64,000 nucleotides of DNA from Amyelois transitella. Its lineage: Eukaryota > Arthropoda > Insecta > Lepidoptera > Pyralidae. Made by a program: the position numbers and the translations under genes. Location: positions 1,260,001-1,324,000 of the forward strand of contig NC_083517.1 in the NCBI RefSeq assembly GCF_032362555.1, given 5' to 3'. Shown here one piece after another: positions 1-10,800 of this stretch. Positions within the stretch are counted from its first letter, which is position 1, and each line of letters starts with the position of its first letter. The notes below the pieces were generated by a model that saw nothing but the letters and a program-made list of their open reading frames with translations, made no database searches and was not told the origin of the DNA.

Positions 1-1597
1 CAATACACACAACATAAAAATTGTCAACCCACCGCCAAGAGTATGTTATAGAATTGTTATGGTTACTTTCAACCATTGTTAGGTTACCAACACTAGAATT
101 TAATATTTGTTTCTTCAGTTCAGGTACGAAGCTGTGTGTTTCAACTTGTTCTAATGGCACAAAATTTATTTTTTCTGATGCTGTTTCTGGCCTCGGGAAG
201 AATGTATGCATGAGGACTTTTCCTGCAGCATCCATTACAAACGCCCTCCTCTTAAGATTTACACCTCTAAAGTAAACAATATCTTCAGCAAGGTCCGACC
301 AGAAAAGGTCTAGCCCTAACACTCCATTGGCAGTTGGGAGCATTAAAGATATCATAAAATCCCTTTCAGTTGCTTCCCAGGTGGGACCGATAACTTTAAG
401 CTGGTCGTCTTTGTAGTTTCCTGGCAAGTGAGATATAAAAGCTGAAGCCACCTGACCAATCACCGCACTGTCATTAATGTGGACTTTCATTATTGAGTCG
501 TTGTTTGAGTCATTGTGCCATTTATCAATGTGAAATATCCCTAACGAACTATTTCTGTCAAATCGGTTTTCAAATATCAAGCCTATAGCAAATTTGAGTT
601 TACTGTCGTAGTTTGAATAAGGGAATATTTTAAGCCATGTTTCATTTTTTAGTACCTTTGTGTCTGTTAGCAAGATGAACAGTTTATTCTCAGGAAGCGT
701 CTTCTTGTCTAGAATATTACGTAGTTCTTTGTTAATAGATAGAGGAGACAAGTTTGATGAAGCTGTTGCTATGTCGTATAAGTAATCCCGGAAGATCATT
801 TTGTTGTTATCAGTGGCATTTCCAACATCAGGCATGCCATCACTGCTGCAGGTATCTTCAAATTTGATAGACTCTGTGGTGTTGGTCAATTTTAATGCAA
901 TATAATCTGTACTTTGTAATGCAAATGCAGTTTCTTTAGCTACATTCACTGCGTGTTGAAGAGAGTCCTCATCCATATTGTTGTCAATGATAAATACCAC
1001 AAGCTTTGGATCCGGGTTCACTACTGAATGATATAAATATCTCAGATTTGAGTGTGGCATACTGGTGCAATCTCTGTCAGTAGCATAATCTAAATGTGAT
1101 AGGAAATATTGTCTCTTAACTTTCAAATCTTTAAACCTATCTAGCACTTTTGTTTTAGTGTTCAATATTGGAAAGGTATCATACAGGTTACTCCTTCTCT
1201 TTATAAATACAGACTTACGAATAGAGTTAAACGGGCAAGGATTCGTGAAGGACGGAGTATTCTTTTGGCTGGTAACATTTTTCATGTCAATCAGGATGTT
1301 TCTAGCAGACGAGAGCTTGAAATATAGTTTATCGGCGACTTCGTTCAAGGTGTCATTGTCGGACGCCTGGTACCGGCTCACTTTGTGTGTGTTTCGTATT
1401 TCGAAGTGTGTGGTGTATTCACTGCCTAGTTCTTTGTGAACTATTTCTTTAAATTTCTTGGATAGCGAGTCTGCTAGCTGGCGCACGCACAGCTGGTAGT
1501 CTCCACGACTATTAGTCCTCGTACAGTTATCAATTTGGGCGAAGATCTGAAGGACGCCAAAACTCGTAATCACTAATAGCAAAGATAATTGCTTCAT
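1..1597 (-). CDS. VWA and Cache domain protein, CACHD1/alpha-2-delta-like (first coding exon, partial)
   Basis: An uninterrupted minus-strand frame starts at the ATG at 1597 and runs off the left edge, giving about 532 residues without a stop. It opens with a hydrophobic signal peptide (MKQLSLLLVITSFGVLQIFA). A VWA-like segment follows near residues 195-330, containing KLVVFIIDNN where a metal-binding VWA would have D-x-S-x-S. A Cache-type segment comes near residues 390-450 (IGPTWEATERDFMISLML, then GVLGLDLFWSDLAEDI). This order matches the extracellular half of alpha-2/delta calcium-channel subunits and CACHD1, which sit on the cell surface and modulate voltage-gated calcium channels. The missing MIDAS residues favour a CACHD1-like member over a classical alpha-2/delta. 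The C-terminal half and membrane anchor lie outside the window. There are many N-x-S/T sites, as expected for a secreted ectodomain. The family call is good; the exact orthologue is inferred. Confidence 0.8.
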   Translation of the reverse strand, partial: MKQLSLLLVITSFGVLQIFAQIDNCTRTNSRGDYQLCVRQLADSLSKKFKEIVHKELGSEYTTHFEIRNTHKVSRYQASDNDTLNEVADKLYFKLSSARNILIDMKNVTSQKNTPSFTNPCPFNSIRKSVFIKRRSNLYDTFPILNTKTKVLDRFKDLKVKRQYFLSHLDYATDRDCTSMPHSNLRYLYHSVVNPDPKLVVFIIDNNMDEDSLQHAVNVAKETAFALQSTDYIALKLTNTTESIKFEDTCSSDGMPDVGNATDNNKMIFRDYLYDIATASSNLSPLSINKELRNILDKKTLPENKLFILLTDTKVLKNETWLKIFPYSNYDSKLKFAIGLIFENRFDRNSSLGIFHIDKWHNDSNNDSIMKVHINDSAVIGQVASAFISHLPGNYKDDQLKVIGPTWEATERDFMISLMLPTANGVLGLDLFWSDLAEDIVYFRGVNLKRRAFVMDAAGKVLMHTFFPRPETASEKINFVPLEQVETHSFVPELKKQILNSSVGNLTMVESNHNNSITYSWRWVDNFYVVCI

Positions 1598-1798
1598 CGT
1601 GGCGGCATTACCTTTGATCTCAATTCACTTGATCACACGTGCTTTTTATCACAACTGTACATTTCACTGTAGGGTACTCTGCCATTATTTTTATTTTCTC
1701 ACAATAATTGAAAATAACACACGTGTCAAAATTTAATTTATAACAAAAACAACTCCGCCTTCCACCACATTCCAAACAAACCACCATTTGACAATAAC
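1598..1798. promoter_or_regulatory. 5' flank of the CACHD1-like gene
   Basis: AT-rich DNA directly upstream of the minus-strand ATG; the promoter or 5' UTR should lie here or further right. No clear TATA box stands out. The hAT-type element begins 201 bp upstream of the start codon. Confidence 0.3.
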
Positions 1799-2518
1799 TA
1801 GAGCTATAACAAACTGTATGTATTCGGTACTGAGTAACGGGTATGCGCTCTGGTACCGAGTAACGAAACGTTACTCTCGAATGTATTTCGTTAATCGCAC
1901 GATTTCGTTACTCGCATTTATTGTATAATGGGTTCATTTCACGCATGCGCACATTACGCACGTTTATTCAAAACCGTACGTTACAATAACAAAATACAAA
2001 AGAACAATGACTGTTAATGAAAGGGAACGATATTATAATAAGGGATGAAGCTTAAAAAATAGTTTTTGATTTGTTTAACGTTATGTTTTTATTTAATACG
2101 TCAAATTTTAGTTCAAGAACAAAAGATTCTGTTGTTTAAAATTGGTTTTATTTAATGTTTAAATTCAGTTTAAGAACATATGATTCTGTTGTTTAGAATA
2201 TGTTTTTGTTTAATATGTCTAATTTCAGTTTAAAAATAAAAGATTTTTGTTCTCGAAATGTTTTTGTCATTAAATAAGTTTGACAGTGTTGCTTTTTCAT
2301 TATAATTTAGAGATTCTGTCAATACTATTTACTCAATACTTCATTTGCAGTTCGACACCCGTATCAAACTATACAAAATACGAATCGATTCGTTTTGTTG
2401 GGTTATACTGAGGTATCAAAAGTAACGAGTAACGTAACGATACGATAGTAACGAGTACTCATTTTAAAAGTAACGAATACATACGGGTTTGCTTTTTCTC
2501 GTTACTTTTACACCTCTA
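1799..2518. mobile_element. hAT-type non-autonomous element (MITE) with 8-bp target duplication
   Basis: The element is 720 bp with no transposase frame. It is flanked on both sides by the same 8 bp, ACAATAAC (1791-1798 and 2519-2526), as hAT insertions leave. Its ends are imperfect inverted repeats: TAGAGCTATAAC on the left and, reverse-complemented, TAGAGGTGTAAAAG on the right. Both subterminal regions are dense in GTAACGA/TCGTTAC words, as expected of hAT transposase-binding regions. The superfamily is inferred from target-site length and subterminal repeats, not from a protein. Confidence 0.75.
2078..2265. repeat. Degenerate tandem repeat inside the hAT element
   Basis: About three copies of a 60-65 bp AT-rich unit. 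Each contains a TTTAATRTG(T) segment followed by TTCAGTTTAAGAACA and AAGATTCTGTTGTTTA variants. The copies lie wholly within the hAT MITE. Confidence 0.55.
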
Positions 2519-2892
2519 ACAATAACAAGTTCGACTGGCTGCATAGATTGGCTGTTTGTTCAGTTTCTGTTGCTTTGCTTGCTTGCTTCCTGCGACTGAA
2601 ATGACATAAGATCCAGTGTTACCAACTCCTAGGCAAAGGATAGTGTAATACGAGTCCTCATGAGATAGAAAGAGAAAAACTATTTATTGTGCGTCTCTTT
2701 CTAGTAGTTTCGAGTAACCCATATTCATTGCTTGGCTAGAATAATTCTTGCCAAACATTCCGATGGTAATTACTTACATCACTTATCAACTCTTGTCGCT
2801 GTTCGTTTGTTTTAATGTAAAAACTGTGGTTAGCTTTTATTTTATTTTTTACAGAAAACTGGATTATCGGCGCGATCAAATTTAACGCCAAT

Positions 2893-2960
2893 AAATTGTG
2901 GAAAGAGGTAGTCTCTGCCTACCCCTCCGGGAAAGAGACGTGATTTTATGTATGTATGTA
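2893..2960 (+). mobile_element. RTE-type LINE 3'-end fragment
   Basis: Matches the extreme 3' end of the RTE element at 48605-50280 (GTGGAAAGAGGTAGTCTCTG, then TACCCCTCCGGGAAAGAG) and ends in a GTATGTATGTA tail. Confidence 0.7.
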
Positions 2961-3365
2961 AATTGTGGAATTGAAACAACGTACAGAAAAAATTGAAATT
3001 ACGAGCTGCACCTAAAACGATTAAAATTACGTGGCCAAGAAGCTTATAAAAAAAAGTTGCCGTCTTTAAAAGTGTATATTTGAACTTTAGTGCAAACTTT
3101 TGATAGGTACTTATAAGGCAGTAAAATTTAAAAATTTTGTGAACTTTAGATTATTTCTTAAGTATATTTGTTAACTCTTTCAAATGATATCAGAAAAACC
3201 CAAGAAAAACATTTTTATAAAACTATCGCTATCTCTTTTTAATTTAAGACTAAAATCGTATGTAAAATAGGACAATGATAGTTATATCGGAATCCTAAAA
3301 CATCCGCTCGACAAAGGCGGCCGATTTCGCCATGTTTAATTTTTAAAAAAATACGGGACACATTA

Positions 3366-3410
3366 CAAAGATTGAGTTAGCCTATACGGTATAGGCTAAC
3401 TCAATCTTTG
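3366..3410. repeat. Perfect 45-bp palindrome (22-bp arms, 1-nt centre)
   Basis: The arms read CAAAGATTGAGTTAGCCTATAC and its exact reverse complement around a single G. The preceding bases (TACGGGACACATTACAAAG) resemble the reverse complement of the 3' end of the tRNA-headed SINE at 43628-43858. The hairpin therefore probably derives from an inverted duplication of that SINE end. Confidence 0.7.
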
Positions 3411-3814
3411 ATTTGAGCCTATACCACATAGGCTATACCTATACTATATTTTATGTTTTATGATAAATTCTTAATATAAAATGGTCCTAGTTAGTAAATT
3501 TTAAAAATTGCATATCCATGGGGTGTTATATAAAGATATGGAGAAGCCAAAGGTTGCGTTAGCGTTTTTTATTTGATAAATTGAAGATCTAAAAAAATTA
3601 TGTTTTCTATATCCTTTGATGATGCCCTCAAAACGGCAAGAAGGGTGCACCGGAGGGAGGGGTTTAAGTGAGTAGCGGTAGGTACACTACATGCCGGCAG
3701 ATCCACACTTACCTGGGAGAAGATCCAGGGGGCGTAAAAGGTTTCCCCTTCGTAAACAAAAAAAGCGTAGTAAAAACGTTGGACAATTTTGGTCGCTACT
3801 TTTTTTACAATTAC

Positions 3815-4027
3815 TGTTTAGATAATTAGCCGGGATGTAAAATAAAAAACTGTATGTTGGTAAAAATAAAGAAAACTATAATAAAAATCTTAAAACATAA
3901 AAACAATCCTAACTATAATTCGTCTTAAGTCATTCTTGTGAAAATTAACAAAAGAAGCTCGTCATATTTCATTTTACAAAAATTTACTTTTTTTCTTAGC
4001 GGCCAGTGCGCTATACAACTTTAAACA
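3815..4027 (-). repeat. 3' LTR of the BEL/Pao element
   Basis: TG...CA repeat, 213 bp, nearly identical to 6889-7102. Because the element reads on the minus strand, this is its 3' LTR. Confidence 0.9.
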
Positions 4028-4743
4028 TTCTGCCCGCCAAAGACGACAGTCTTTCAATCTATCTGCCTGCCATTGCTAACTACCTATACTTAGTATATCA
4101 ATAAATACGAAATGTCTAATTTCCCTTAGGGTTCAATTCAGTTGCACAGTTCATTTATCCAATTAAATTCTCATTTTTCTATATAAACAAATCAAACACT
4201 AAGTAAAAGTCTTATTATCATATAAATAATAATTGTAACTTTGTTCAATGAAACATTAATTTTCTTAACAAGTGGACTGTATAATAAGGAATGAAAAAGA
4301 ACAAAAGTAATGAGTAGGTTAATAATTTCCTTCGTCAATGATAATAACTCTAGCTAGACTATTTACTGGAAATTAAGTAATGAATCATATACACTAACGG
4401 TATATACTATAAGCGGAATATTTTAGAGAATCAGTAGTCTCTACTAACTAGTGTAAGTTACAAATATCATGGAACTTAAGTAATTAATAAGCATGTTACA
4501 TCAAATATATTATATATCCATATTTACACCACATGTTTTAACACTTATTTAAAACATTATCCGAAATTAACAGTCAGTCAACAGTTCCAGATTAAAAATA
4601 CCTACCTACTGAAGTATAAATTCAACAAAATTTAAATAAATTCAAAGAAACAAGTTCTTTGAATAATCTAATTCCTTTACTGTTTTAAATTCCAAAACAT
4701 ATATGTATCTTATCCTAATTATTGTAATCTGTTATACAAAACA

Positions 4744-6618
4744 TTAATTAATATTTACACATTTATTATAACAACTTTGTCTATTAGATGTTACTTTGCC
4801 ACTTATTATCCACCCTAATGTTGTGTTTTGGGCGATCGCAGTTCCAGAGGGTGATTTGAGGAGACCTTCTCTAATAATGTTGCTGTAAACCTCAGCACCT
4901 AACAGAACATCGATTGTGTTAGGTGTATGATATTTAGGATCAGCTAACTTTAGGGTATTAAGTGTTGCCCAAGAAATCCCAATTGTCTTGGATGGAACAA
5001 TAGTGGTTATACTATCAATTACATAGGCTTTAACATTTCTTATATAATCAGGTCTAATAAGAGAACGTATTGGTAAAATAACCATAGCTCTTGAATTAAT
5101 ACTTTTGCCACAACCTAAACCCGAAACCCTACAGTTTGTATAAAACTTCCTCAACCCCAGCTGTTGTACCATGCCTTCTGTAACGAATGAAGTTTCCGAA
5201 CATTGATCGACTAGAGCTCGAAGAGTGCGTCTTTGATTTTTATTAGTTTCGGTTGTGACTAAAGCTGTGGGAAGCAAAACATGATTTGTATTTCCTCGTG
5301 CGAGGTGACTGCTAATGTGTTTAACATTCTCTTCTAACAATGTAGGTGAGTCAAGGTTAACTTGGCACTGATCATCATTCTCACTTTCAGTTCTATGTTC
5401 TTTTAATCTATTTACAGAATATTGATGTAAGAGAGAATGATGTCTCCCTTGACACGTGCCACAGTAAGTTGTACTGCGGCAATATTTCGCTGAATGATTT
5501 GGCACAAGACAGTTATAACATATTCGATTAACTTCAGCGAACTGACGCCTTGCGCTGTACTCTAAATTAGAAAAATCTTTACAGTTACAAAGCCTATGAC
5601 TACCTTTACAATATATACAAACTATTTCTTTTCCGAACATAGTTACAACTTTTGAGGGATTATTAATCATGTTACTATTTTTATCTTTAGTTTTGTTAAA
5701 ATCATTTACTTTGGGGTCTAAAAATTCTAATGAATGATATCTTTTTTCTAAGAACTCCTTAAACTGTATAAAATTAGGCAATTGGTTCGACTGAGAAGAT
5801 ATTTCGCTTACAAAAGACTCCCATTGCTTACGAGACTCTTGATCTAACCTTAAACTAACAAAATATATAACTAAAATATCCCAAGACTGTACATCAATAC
5901 CCAAGTTCTTTATTCCGTTTAACATATCTAATGTGCTATCTAATAAATCTTTAATGGCGGTGGCAGACTCTGTTTCTATCTTTTTTTTACTAAAAAACCC
6001 ATTTAATATGCAGTTCACCAAATATTGTTTATTGTCATACCGGTTCTCTAACATCGACCAACATTGCGAGTAATTTTCATTTGTAATTGGAATATGACGT
6101 AGCAGTTGCTCGGCCTCCCCGGTGATACTTCCCTTTAAATAATGTAGTTTCTGCACGTCGTCAATGGCACTATTGTTATGAACTAATGAAATAAAGAGAT
6201 CCCGAAACGTCATCCACTCTGTATATCTTCCTGAGAAAACTGGTATGGATATTTTCGGCAGCTTCACGTTACCTCTGTTACTAAATGCAGTGTTGAACGA
6301 CGACGACTCGGATGTACCTAAGTCTTGATTTGGATTGCACAATTTTGCTACTAAATCTTTTAATTCTGATTTGAACTCGATATAAAATTCCTCCATGTCG
6401 TCATACAGTGAGTCCTTGAAATAACTACAGTCTGATAATTCCTTTATTTGTAAAAGTTTATAGTGGTTTGCTGTAAATTCAGTCCATTTTGCTTCTATAA
6501 CTTGCAGCCTCGTTTCAATGTATGATTTTGACAATCTATCCTTAGGACTCTTTTTAAAGTTAACTTTGGACTTTTTTAATTGTATCATAATATTATTTTG
6601 CACGTTTATAAGCTCCAT
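4744..6618 (-). CDS. BEL/Pao gag-protease polyprotein (624 aa)
   Basis: A single intact frame. The N-terminal half is a gag capsid of the kind found in BEL/Pao elements, with KLPKISIPVFSGRYTEWMTF and a following FRDLF segment. A cluster of zinc knuckles follows (CIYCKGSHRLCNC, CYNCLVPNHSAKYC, CGTCQGRHHSLLH). The C-terminal third is an aspartic-protease domain with ALVDQCSETSFV, then IDVLLGAEVYSNII and LGWIISGKV, the usual BEL/Pao order. The protease signature is DQCS, where most aspartic proteases have D-S/T-G, so activity is uncertain. The frame stops cleanly after the protease, where a complete element would run into reverse transcriptase. The start chosen is the first ATG of the frame. Confidence 0.88.
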   Translation of the reverse strand: MELINVQNNIMIQLKKSKVNFKKSPKDRLSKSYIETRLQVIEAKWTEFTANHYKLLQIKELSDCSYFKDSLYDDMEEFYIEFKSELKDLVAKLCNPNQDLGTSESSSFNTAFSNRGNVKLPKISIPVFSGRYTEWMTFRDLFISLVHNNSAIDDVQKLHYLKGSITGEAEQLLRHIPITNENYSQCWSMLENRYDNKQYLVNCILNGFFSKKKIETESATAIKDLLDSTLDMLNGIKNLGIDVQSWDILVIYFVSLRLDQESRKQWESFVSEISSQSNQLPNFIQFKEFLEKRYHSLEFLDPKVNDFNKTKDKNSNMINNPSKVVTMFGKEIVCIYCKGSHRLCNCKDFSNLEYSARRQFAEVNRICYNCLVPNHSAKYCRSTTYCGTCQGRHHSLLHQYSVNRLKEHRTESENDDQCQVNLDSPTLLEENVKHISSHLARGNTNHVLLPTALVTTETNKNQRRTLRALVDQCSETSFVTEGMVQQLGLRKFYTNCRVSGLGCGKSINSRAMVILPIRSLIRPDYIRNVKAYVIDSITTIVPSKTIGISWATLNTLKLADPKYHTPNTIDVLLGAEVYSNIIREGLLKSPSGTAIAQNTTLGWIISGKVTSNRQSCYNKCVNIN

Positions 6619-6888
6619 TGTTATATAAAATCACTTAAATTGTTATGTTTGTATTACTCACGCACGGCTCGGCTCTGTCCTTTTACCAACACACGATCTC
6701 TTCCGCCGCACTGCTGCGGGAGTAGACTTCGCTCAATGATGCTGATGCTATACCTCCAAAGAACCGCTATTGCAGCGCCTGGTATCACCGTCGAAGACCT
6801 ACTGCTTTCTTTACCCCGGCACTTACACGAAAAACTTTGCTTAAATATTCTACTACTGGTTACTACAATTCGGCTCGTAAGGACCAAA
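6619..6888 (-). other. BEL/Pao leader with primer-binding region
   Basis: About 270 bp between the 5' LTR and the gag ATG on the minus strand. Short frames on both strands here have no recognisable domain and are treated as chance. Confidence 0.5.
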
Positions 6889-7102
6889 TGTTTAGATAAT
6901 TAGCCGGGATGTAAAATTAAAAAACTGTATGTTGGTAAAAATAAAGAAAACTATAATAAAAATCTTAAAACATAAAAACAATCCTAACTATAATTCGTCT
7001 TAAGTCATTCTTGTGAAAATTAACAAAAGAAGCTCGTCATATTTCATTTTACAAAAATTTACTTTTTTTCTTAGCGGCCAGTGCGCTATACAACTTTAAA
7101 CA
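6889..7102 (-). repeat. 5' LTR of the BEL/Pao element
   Basis: 214 bp, differing from the other LTR by one inserted T; followed by the target duplication ATTAC. Confidence 0.9.
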
Positions 7103-7427
7103 ATTACAACCCTAAAAATGCCTTTCTTATTGTATAATTCGAAGAGGATAGGTATATTCACTAAGTTTTAATTTCAGTTAACAATGCCAAGGCCGTAGCC
7201 TTGGGCGGGGTTATTAAAAACCTGCAACAAAGGTATCACCTTCGATATTCAATGTACTTATTTCCAATTTTACCGAAAACAGTGACTTTTGGAACATCTA
7301 CCTAGGGACTTCACAGACATTTAAGTTATATCAAGTAATTGGCCTGCGCAAATGGTGTGACCTTGAACTCTAAATCCAACACAAATTGAGGCATTATTAT
7401 TCTTTTGTAGGATTCCCATTTTCCATT
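7103..7427. other. Short gene-free spacer
   Basis: No coding frame or known repeat recognised between the BEL/Pao element and the split SINE. Confidence 0.4.
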
Positions 7428-7548
7428 CCCGTGTGGTTCCCGGCACCAATAAAAAAAGAATCTTCGTAAAAGGCGACTAAGGGATAGGCTTATAAACTTG
7501 GGACTCTTCTTTAAGGCGATAGGCTAGCAACCTTCCACTATTTGAATC
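7428..7548 (+). mobile_element. SINE, 5' half, split by the gypsy insertion
   Basis: Matches the 5' part of the dominant SINE family from GTGTGGTTCCCGGCACCAAT to CACTATTTGAATC. The family continues after the gypsy element at 12027 with CTAAATTCTATC, so this is one SINE split by the later insertion. Confidence 0.85.
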
Positions 7549-7714
7549 TGTGTCATATTAGTGTCAATGTCATTGTCAAGAGAGATAGACTAACAGTGTA
7601 ACGGCCATACAAGACAATAAATCAGTTGGGCATTGCGTCATCATGCAAGCGAAGCTAGAATGTGTTTTATTTATAATTAATATCCTAAACAATCATAAAT
7701 TCCCATATGAAACA
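7549..7714 (+). repeat. 5' LTR of the gypsy element
   Basis: 166 bp, TG...CA, identical by eye to 11861-12026. The primer-binding site TGGTGTCAG starts immediately after it at 7715; the sequence suits a tRNA-Leu-like 3' end, an inference. Confidence 0.92.
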
Positions 7715-7841
7715 TGGTGTCAGGTGAAAACAATTTAAAAAAGATCCTTAGTGTTGTAAACAAAAAGAAAATAAGATTAGTAACACAATATCTATATGTA
7801 CTTCAGTTTGAGGTTTGCTAAGCGGTGCTTAGAAATAAAAG

Positions 7842-10800
7842 ATGGTGGAAGACAACAAAATGGAAAAAATAATGGTAGGATCCATAAAGCCGCCTGTGGG
7901 ATATTCAATAATTGATGGAGACTCATGGAAAAAGTATAAGCAGATATTCAACCTATATTTAGTAGCAACAGGCTTGGAAAAACAAGAGGATGAAAGGAAA
8001 ATTGCAGTTTTCCTATCATGCGCGGGAGACGAGATGCTGGATGTATACAATGGATTAGGAGTGATAAAGAGTTGGAAGGCATTAGAGGAAAATCTGGACA
8101 ATCACTTTGGTACCAAAAATAACACAGTGGCCAATAGTTACAAATTTTTCAATTTAAGGCAAGAGGAAGAGGAAAAAGTAGATCGTTTTGTTACAAGGCT
8201 TAGGAATGCAGCTAAGATCTGTGATTTTAAAGAAGAAAAGAGATTGATAAGAGATATGTTAACAATAGGAGTAAAAGACGTTAGTCTCAAGGAAAGATTA
8301 TTATGGGAAGCAGATTTAACATTAGAAAAGGCGATAAATTTATGTCAAGCAGCAGAAAATAGCAAAAAACAAATAAAGGAGATGGAGAATAATGCGAAGG
8401 AAATAAGTTTCATGAAGGAAAGTTCAGCTAAAAAGGATCGGCAGAAGATGTTTCATTGTAATAGATGTGGAAGACAACATGAATATAGAAATTGTCCTGC
8501 GTATGGAAAGAAGTGTGCTTTGTGTTCAACATTCAATCATTTTGCGGTAATGTGTCGATACAAAAATAAAAAAGAAGAAAAACCACCAGGCACAACAAAA
8601 CAGTTACATAAAAAAGTACAAGGAGTGAAGGAGTCAAATAATAGTGAGGACAGTAGTAGTGAGGAATTCGGACCATATTCAGTAAGTAGTTTAAGTAAGT
8701 TACAATGGCATGAGGTTATAAGTGTAGAAGGCTATAATATAAAATTTAAGTTGGACTCTGGAGCAGATTGTAATGTTATGCCGCTTAGGTTATTTAATAA
8801 AATTACAAAAGGAGAATATATGTTAGGAAAGCCAACGGTTCTGGTAGTTTATAATGGTCAAGAGGTAAAAACATCAGGAAGTGTTGAACTAAATTGTATT
8901 GTTAAAGGACAAAAAGGTTGTATTCGGTTTTGTTTGGTAGATATGCAGGTTCAGCCAGTGTTAGGGTTGCCAGATTGTGTAAAATTTAATTTAATTAATA
9001 AAGTAGACAATATAGTTGTACAGGATAAAAGCACATTTTTAGCAATTAATGAGGATGTGTTTTCAGGATTAGGCAACATAGGAACATATACAATAAAGTT
9101 GAGAGAAAATGTTCAACCAGTAGTTAAGCCAATTAGAAGGGTACCTCAGGTGATAAAAGATAGGTTGAAAGAAACTTTATGTAATTATGAAAGTAGAGGT
9201 ATTATTAAAAAGGTAGAGGGACCTACCACTTGGTGTAATAATTTAGTTATAGTGGAGAAACCAGATAAGTCTCTTCGGTTATGTTTAGATCCAAAGGAAT
9301 TAAATAAAGCTATTTTAAGAGAAAATTATCAAATCCCTTCGCCTGAAGAAATTTATAACTCACTTGCAGGAAAAGGTGTCTTCACAGTATTAGATCTCAA
9401 GGATGGATTTTTTCAAGTAGCCTTGGACGATGAGGAAAAGCTGTGTACATTTGGTACACCCTTTGGCAGATACAGGTTCAAAAGAATGCCATTTGGCATA
9501 TCCTCTGCTCCCGAGGTAATGCAAAGGTTAAATACTGTTATTTTTAGTGATATACAAGGAGTACATGTGTACTACGATGACATAATCGTAGCTGGAGATA
9601 GTTTGTCAGAACATGATCAAATTTTAAGTAAGGTAATAGATAGAGCGAGAAAGTTTAATGTTAAGTTTAATAAGAATAAAGTTCAATATAGGGCGGAGTT
9701 TGTTAAGTATGTAGGGTTATTGCTATCAAAATCAGGGATAAAACCAGATCCTGAGCATGTGAAGGCCATTGTTGATTTAGAAAAACCAAAAAATATTAAG
9801 GAATTACAAAAGTTCTTAGGAATGTGTAATTATTTAAGTAAGTTTATATCAAATTATTCAAAAACAACAGAGCCGCTTAGAGATTTGTTAAAGAAAGATG
9901 TGTTGTGGGACTGGGGTAGTTTGCAAGAAAAAGCGTTTCAAGAGGTAAAATGTAAAATTTCCAGTGCACCTACTTTAGCAATATTAGAAAAAGATGGTAC
10001 ATTAACATTGCAATGTGATAGTTCTAAAAGTGGTATGGGTGCTTGTTTGTTACAGAAGGGTAAACCTGTTTCTTTTTACTCTAGGTGCTATACAGAATGT
10101 CAACAAAGATGGGCACCCATAGAAAAGGAGCTATTTGCAATTTGTTTAGCTATGGAAAAATATCATCAATTTGTTTATGGACGTAGAATAGTTGTAGAAA
10201 CAGACCACAAACCTTTAGTTGCCATAATGAATAAAGATATTAATCAAATCTCAGCTAGGTTACAAAGAATGGTATTAAGACTGTTAAAATATGATTTTGA
10301 AATAAAGTATATTCCGGGATCTAGAATGTTTGTAGCTGATTATCTATCTAGACATTATAATACCACTAACGGGCGGATAGAAAATACATTAAAAGAATTA
10401 GTTCATTGTGTGAGTTCAGAAACTGTATACGGTTTAGAGGGTGAATTACAAATTTCAAAAAGGAAACTAATAGAATTACAACAAGAATCAATGAAGGATG
10501 GTAACTTGCAACATATTATGACTTGGTTTAATACAGAGTGGCCCAAAAATGCTAAAAATATATATGGTACAGAATTAAAAAAGTTGTTTAAATTAAGAAA
10601 TGAGTTAATGGTAAAAGATAATATTGTATATTTTGAGAATAGAGTGTTAGTGCCTAGATCATTAAGAAAGGAATTATTAAGTATTGTGCACTCAGGTCAT
10701 GCAGGAGTTGTGAAATGTAAAAAGAGGGCAAGGAAAGTTTTATTTTGGCCAGGAATGTCGAGAGACATAGAGAATTATGTATTATCATGTAAACCATGTG

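Larger units (their letters stand above)
2519..3814. other. Gene-free spacer between the hAT MITE and the BEL/Pao element
   Basis: No coding frame is recognised. It holds an RTE 3'-end fragment (2893-2960), a perfect hairpin (3366-3410), and a GC-richer stretch at about 3625-3755 (CGGCAAGAAGGGTGCACCGG and following) that looks like part of an old retroelement I cannot name. Confidence 0.4.
3815..7102 (-). mobile_element. BEL/Pao LTR retrotransposon, gag-protease only (pol deleted)
   Basis: The element is 3288 bp, bounded by two ~213-bp LTRs (3815-4027 and 6889-7102) that begin TG and end CA, with the 5-bp target duplication ATTAC on both sides (3810-3814 and 7103-7107). The only difference I find between the LTRs is one T, in GTAAAATAAAA versus GTAAAATTAAAA. 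Coding is on the minus strand. On that strand the sequence just inside the 5' LTR reads TTTGGTCCTTACGAGCC, a plausible primer-binding region. Reverse transcriptase, RNase H and integrase are absent: only ~716 bp of AT-rich non-coding DNA separate the gag-protease stop from the 3' LTR. This is a non-autonomous, recently inserted derivative. Confidence 0.88.

Noticed and set aside
1158..1439. Plus-strand 93-codon frame
   Set aside because: It is antisense to the CACHD1-like coding exon.
6580..6903. Plus-strand frame of 107 codons in the BEL/Pao leader
   Set aside because: Antisense to the element leader, no domain, and overlaps the LTR start.
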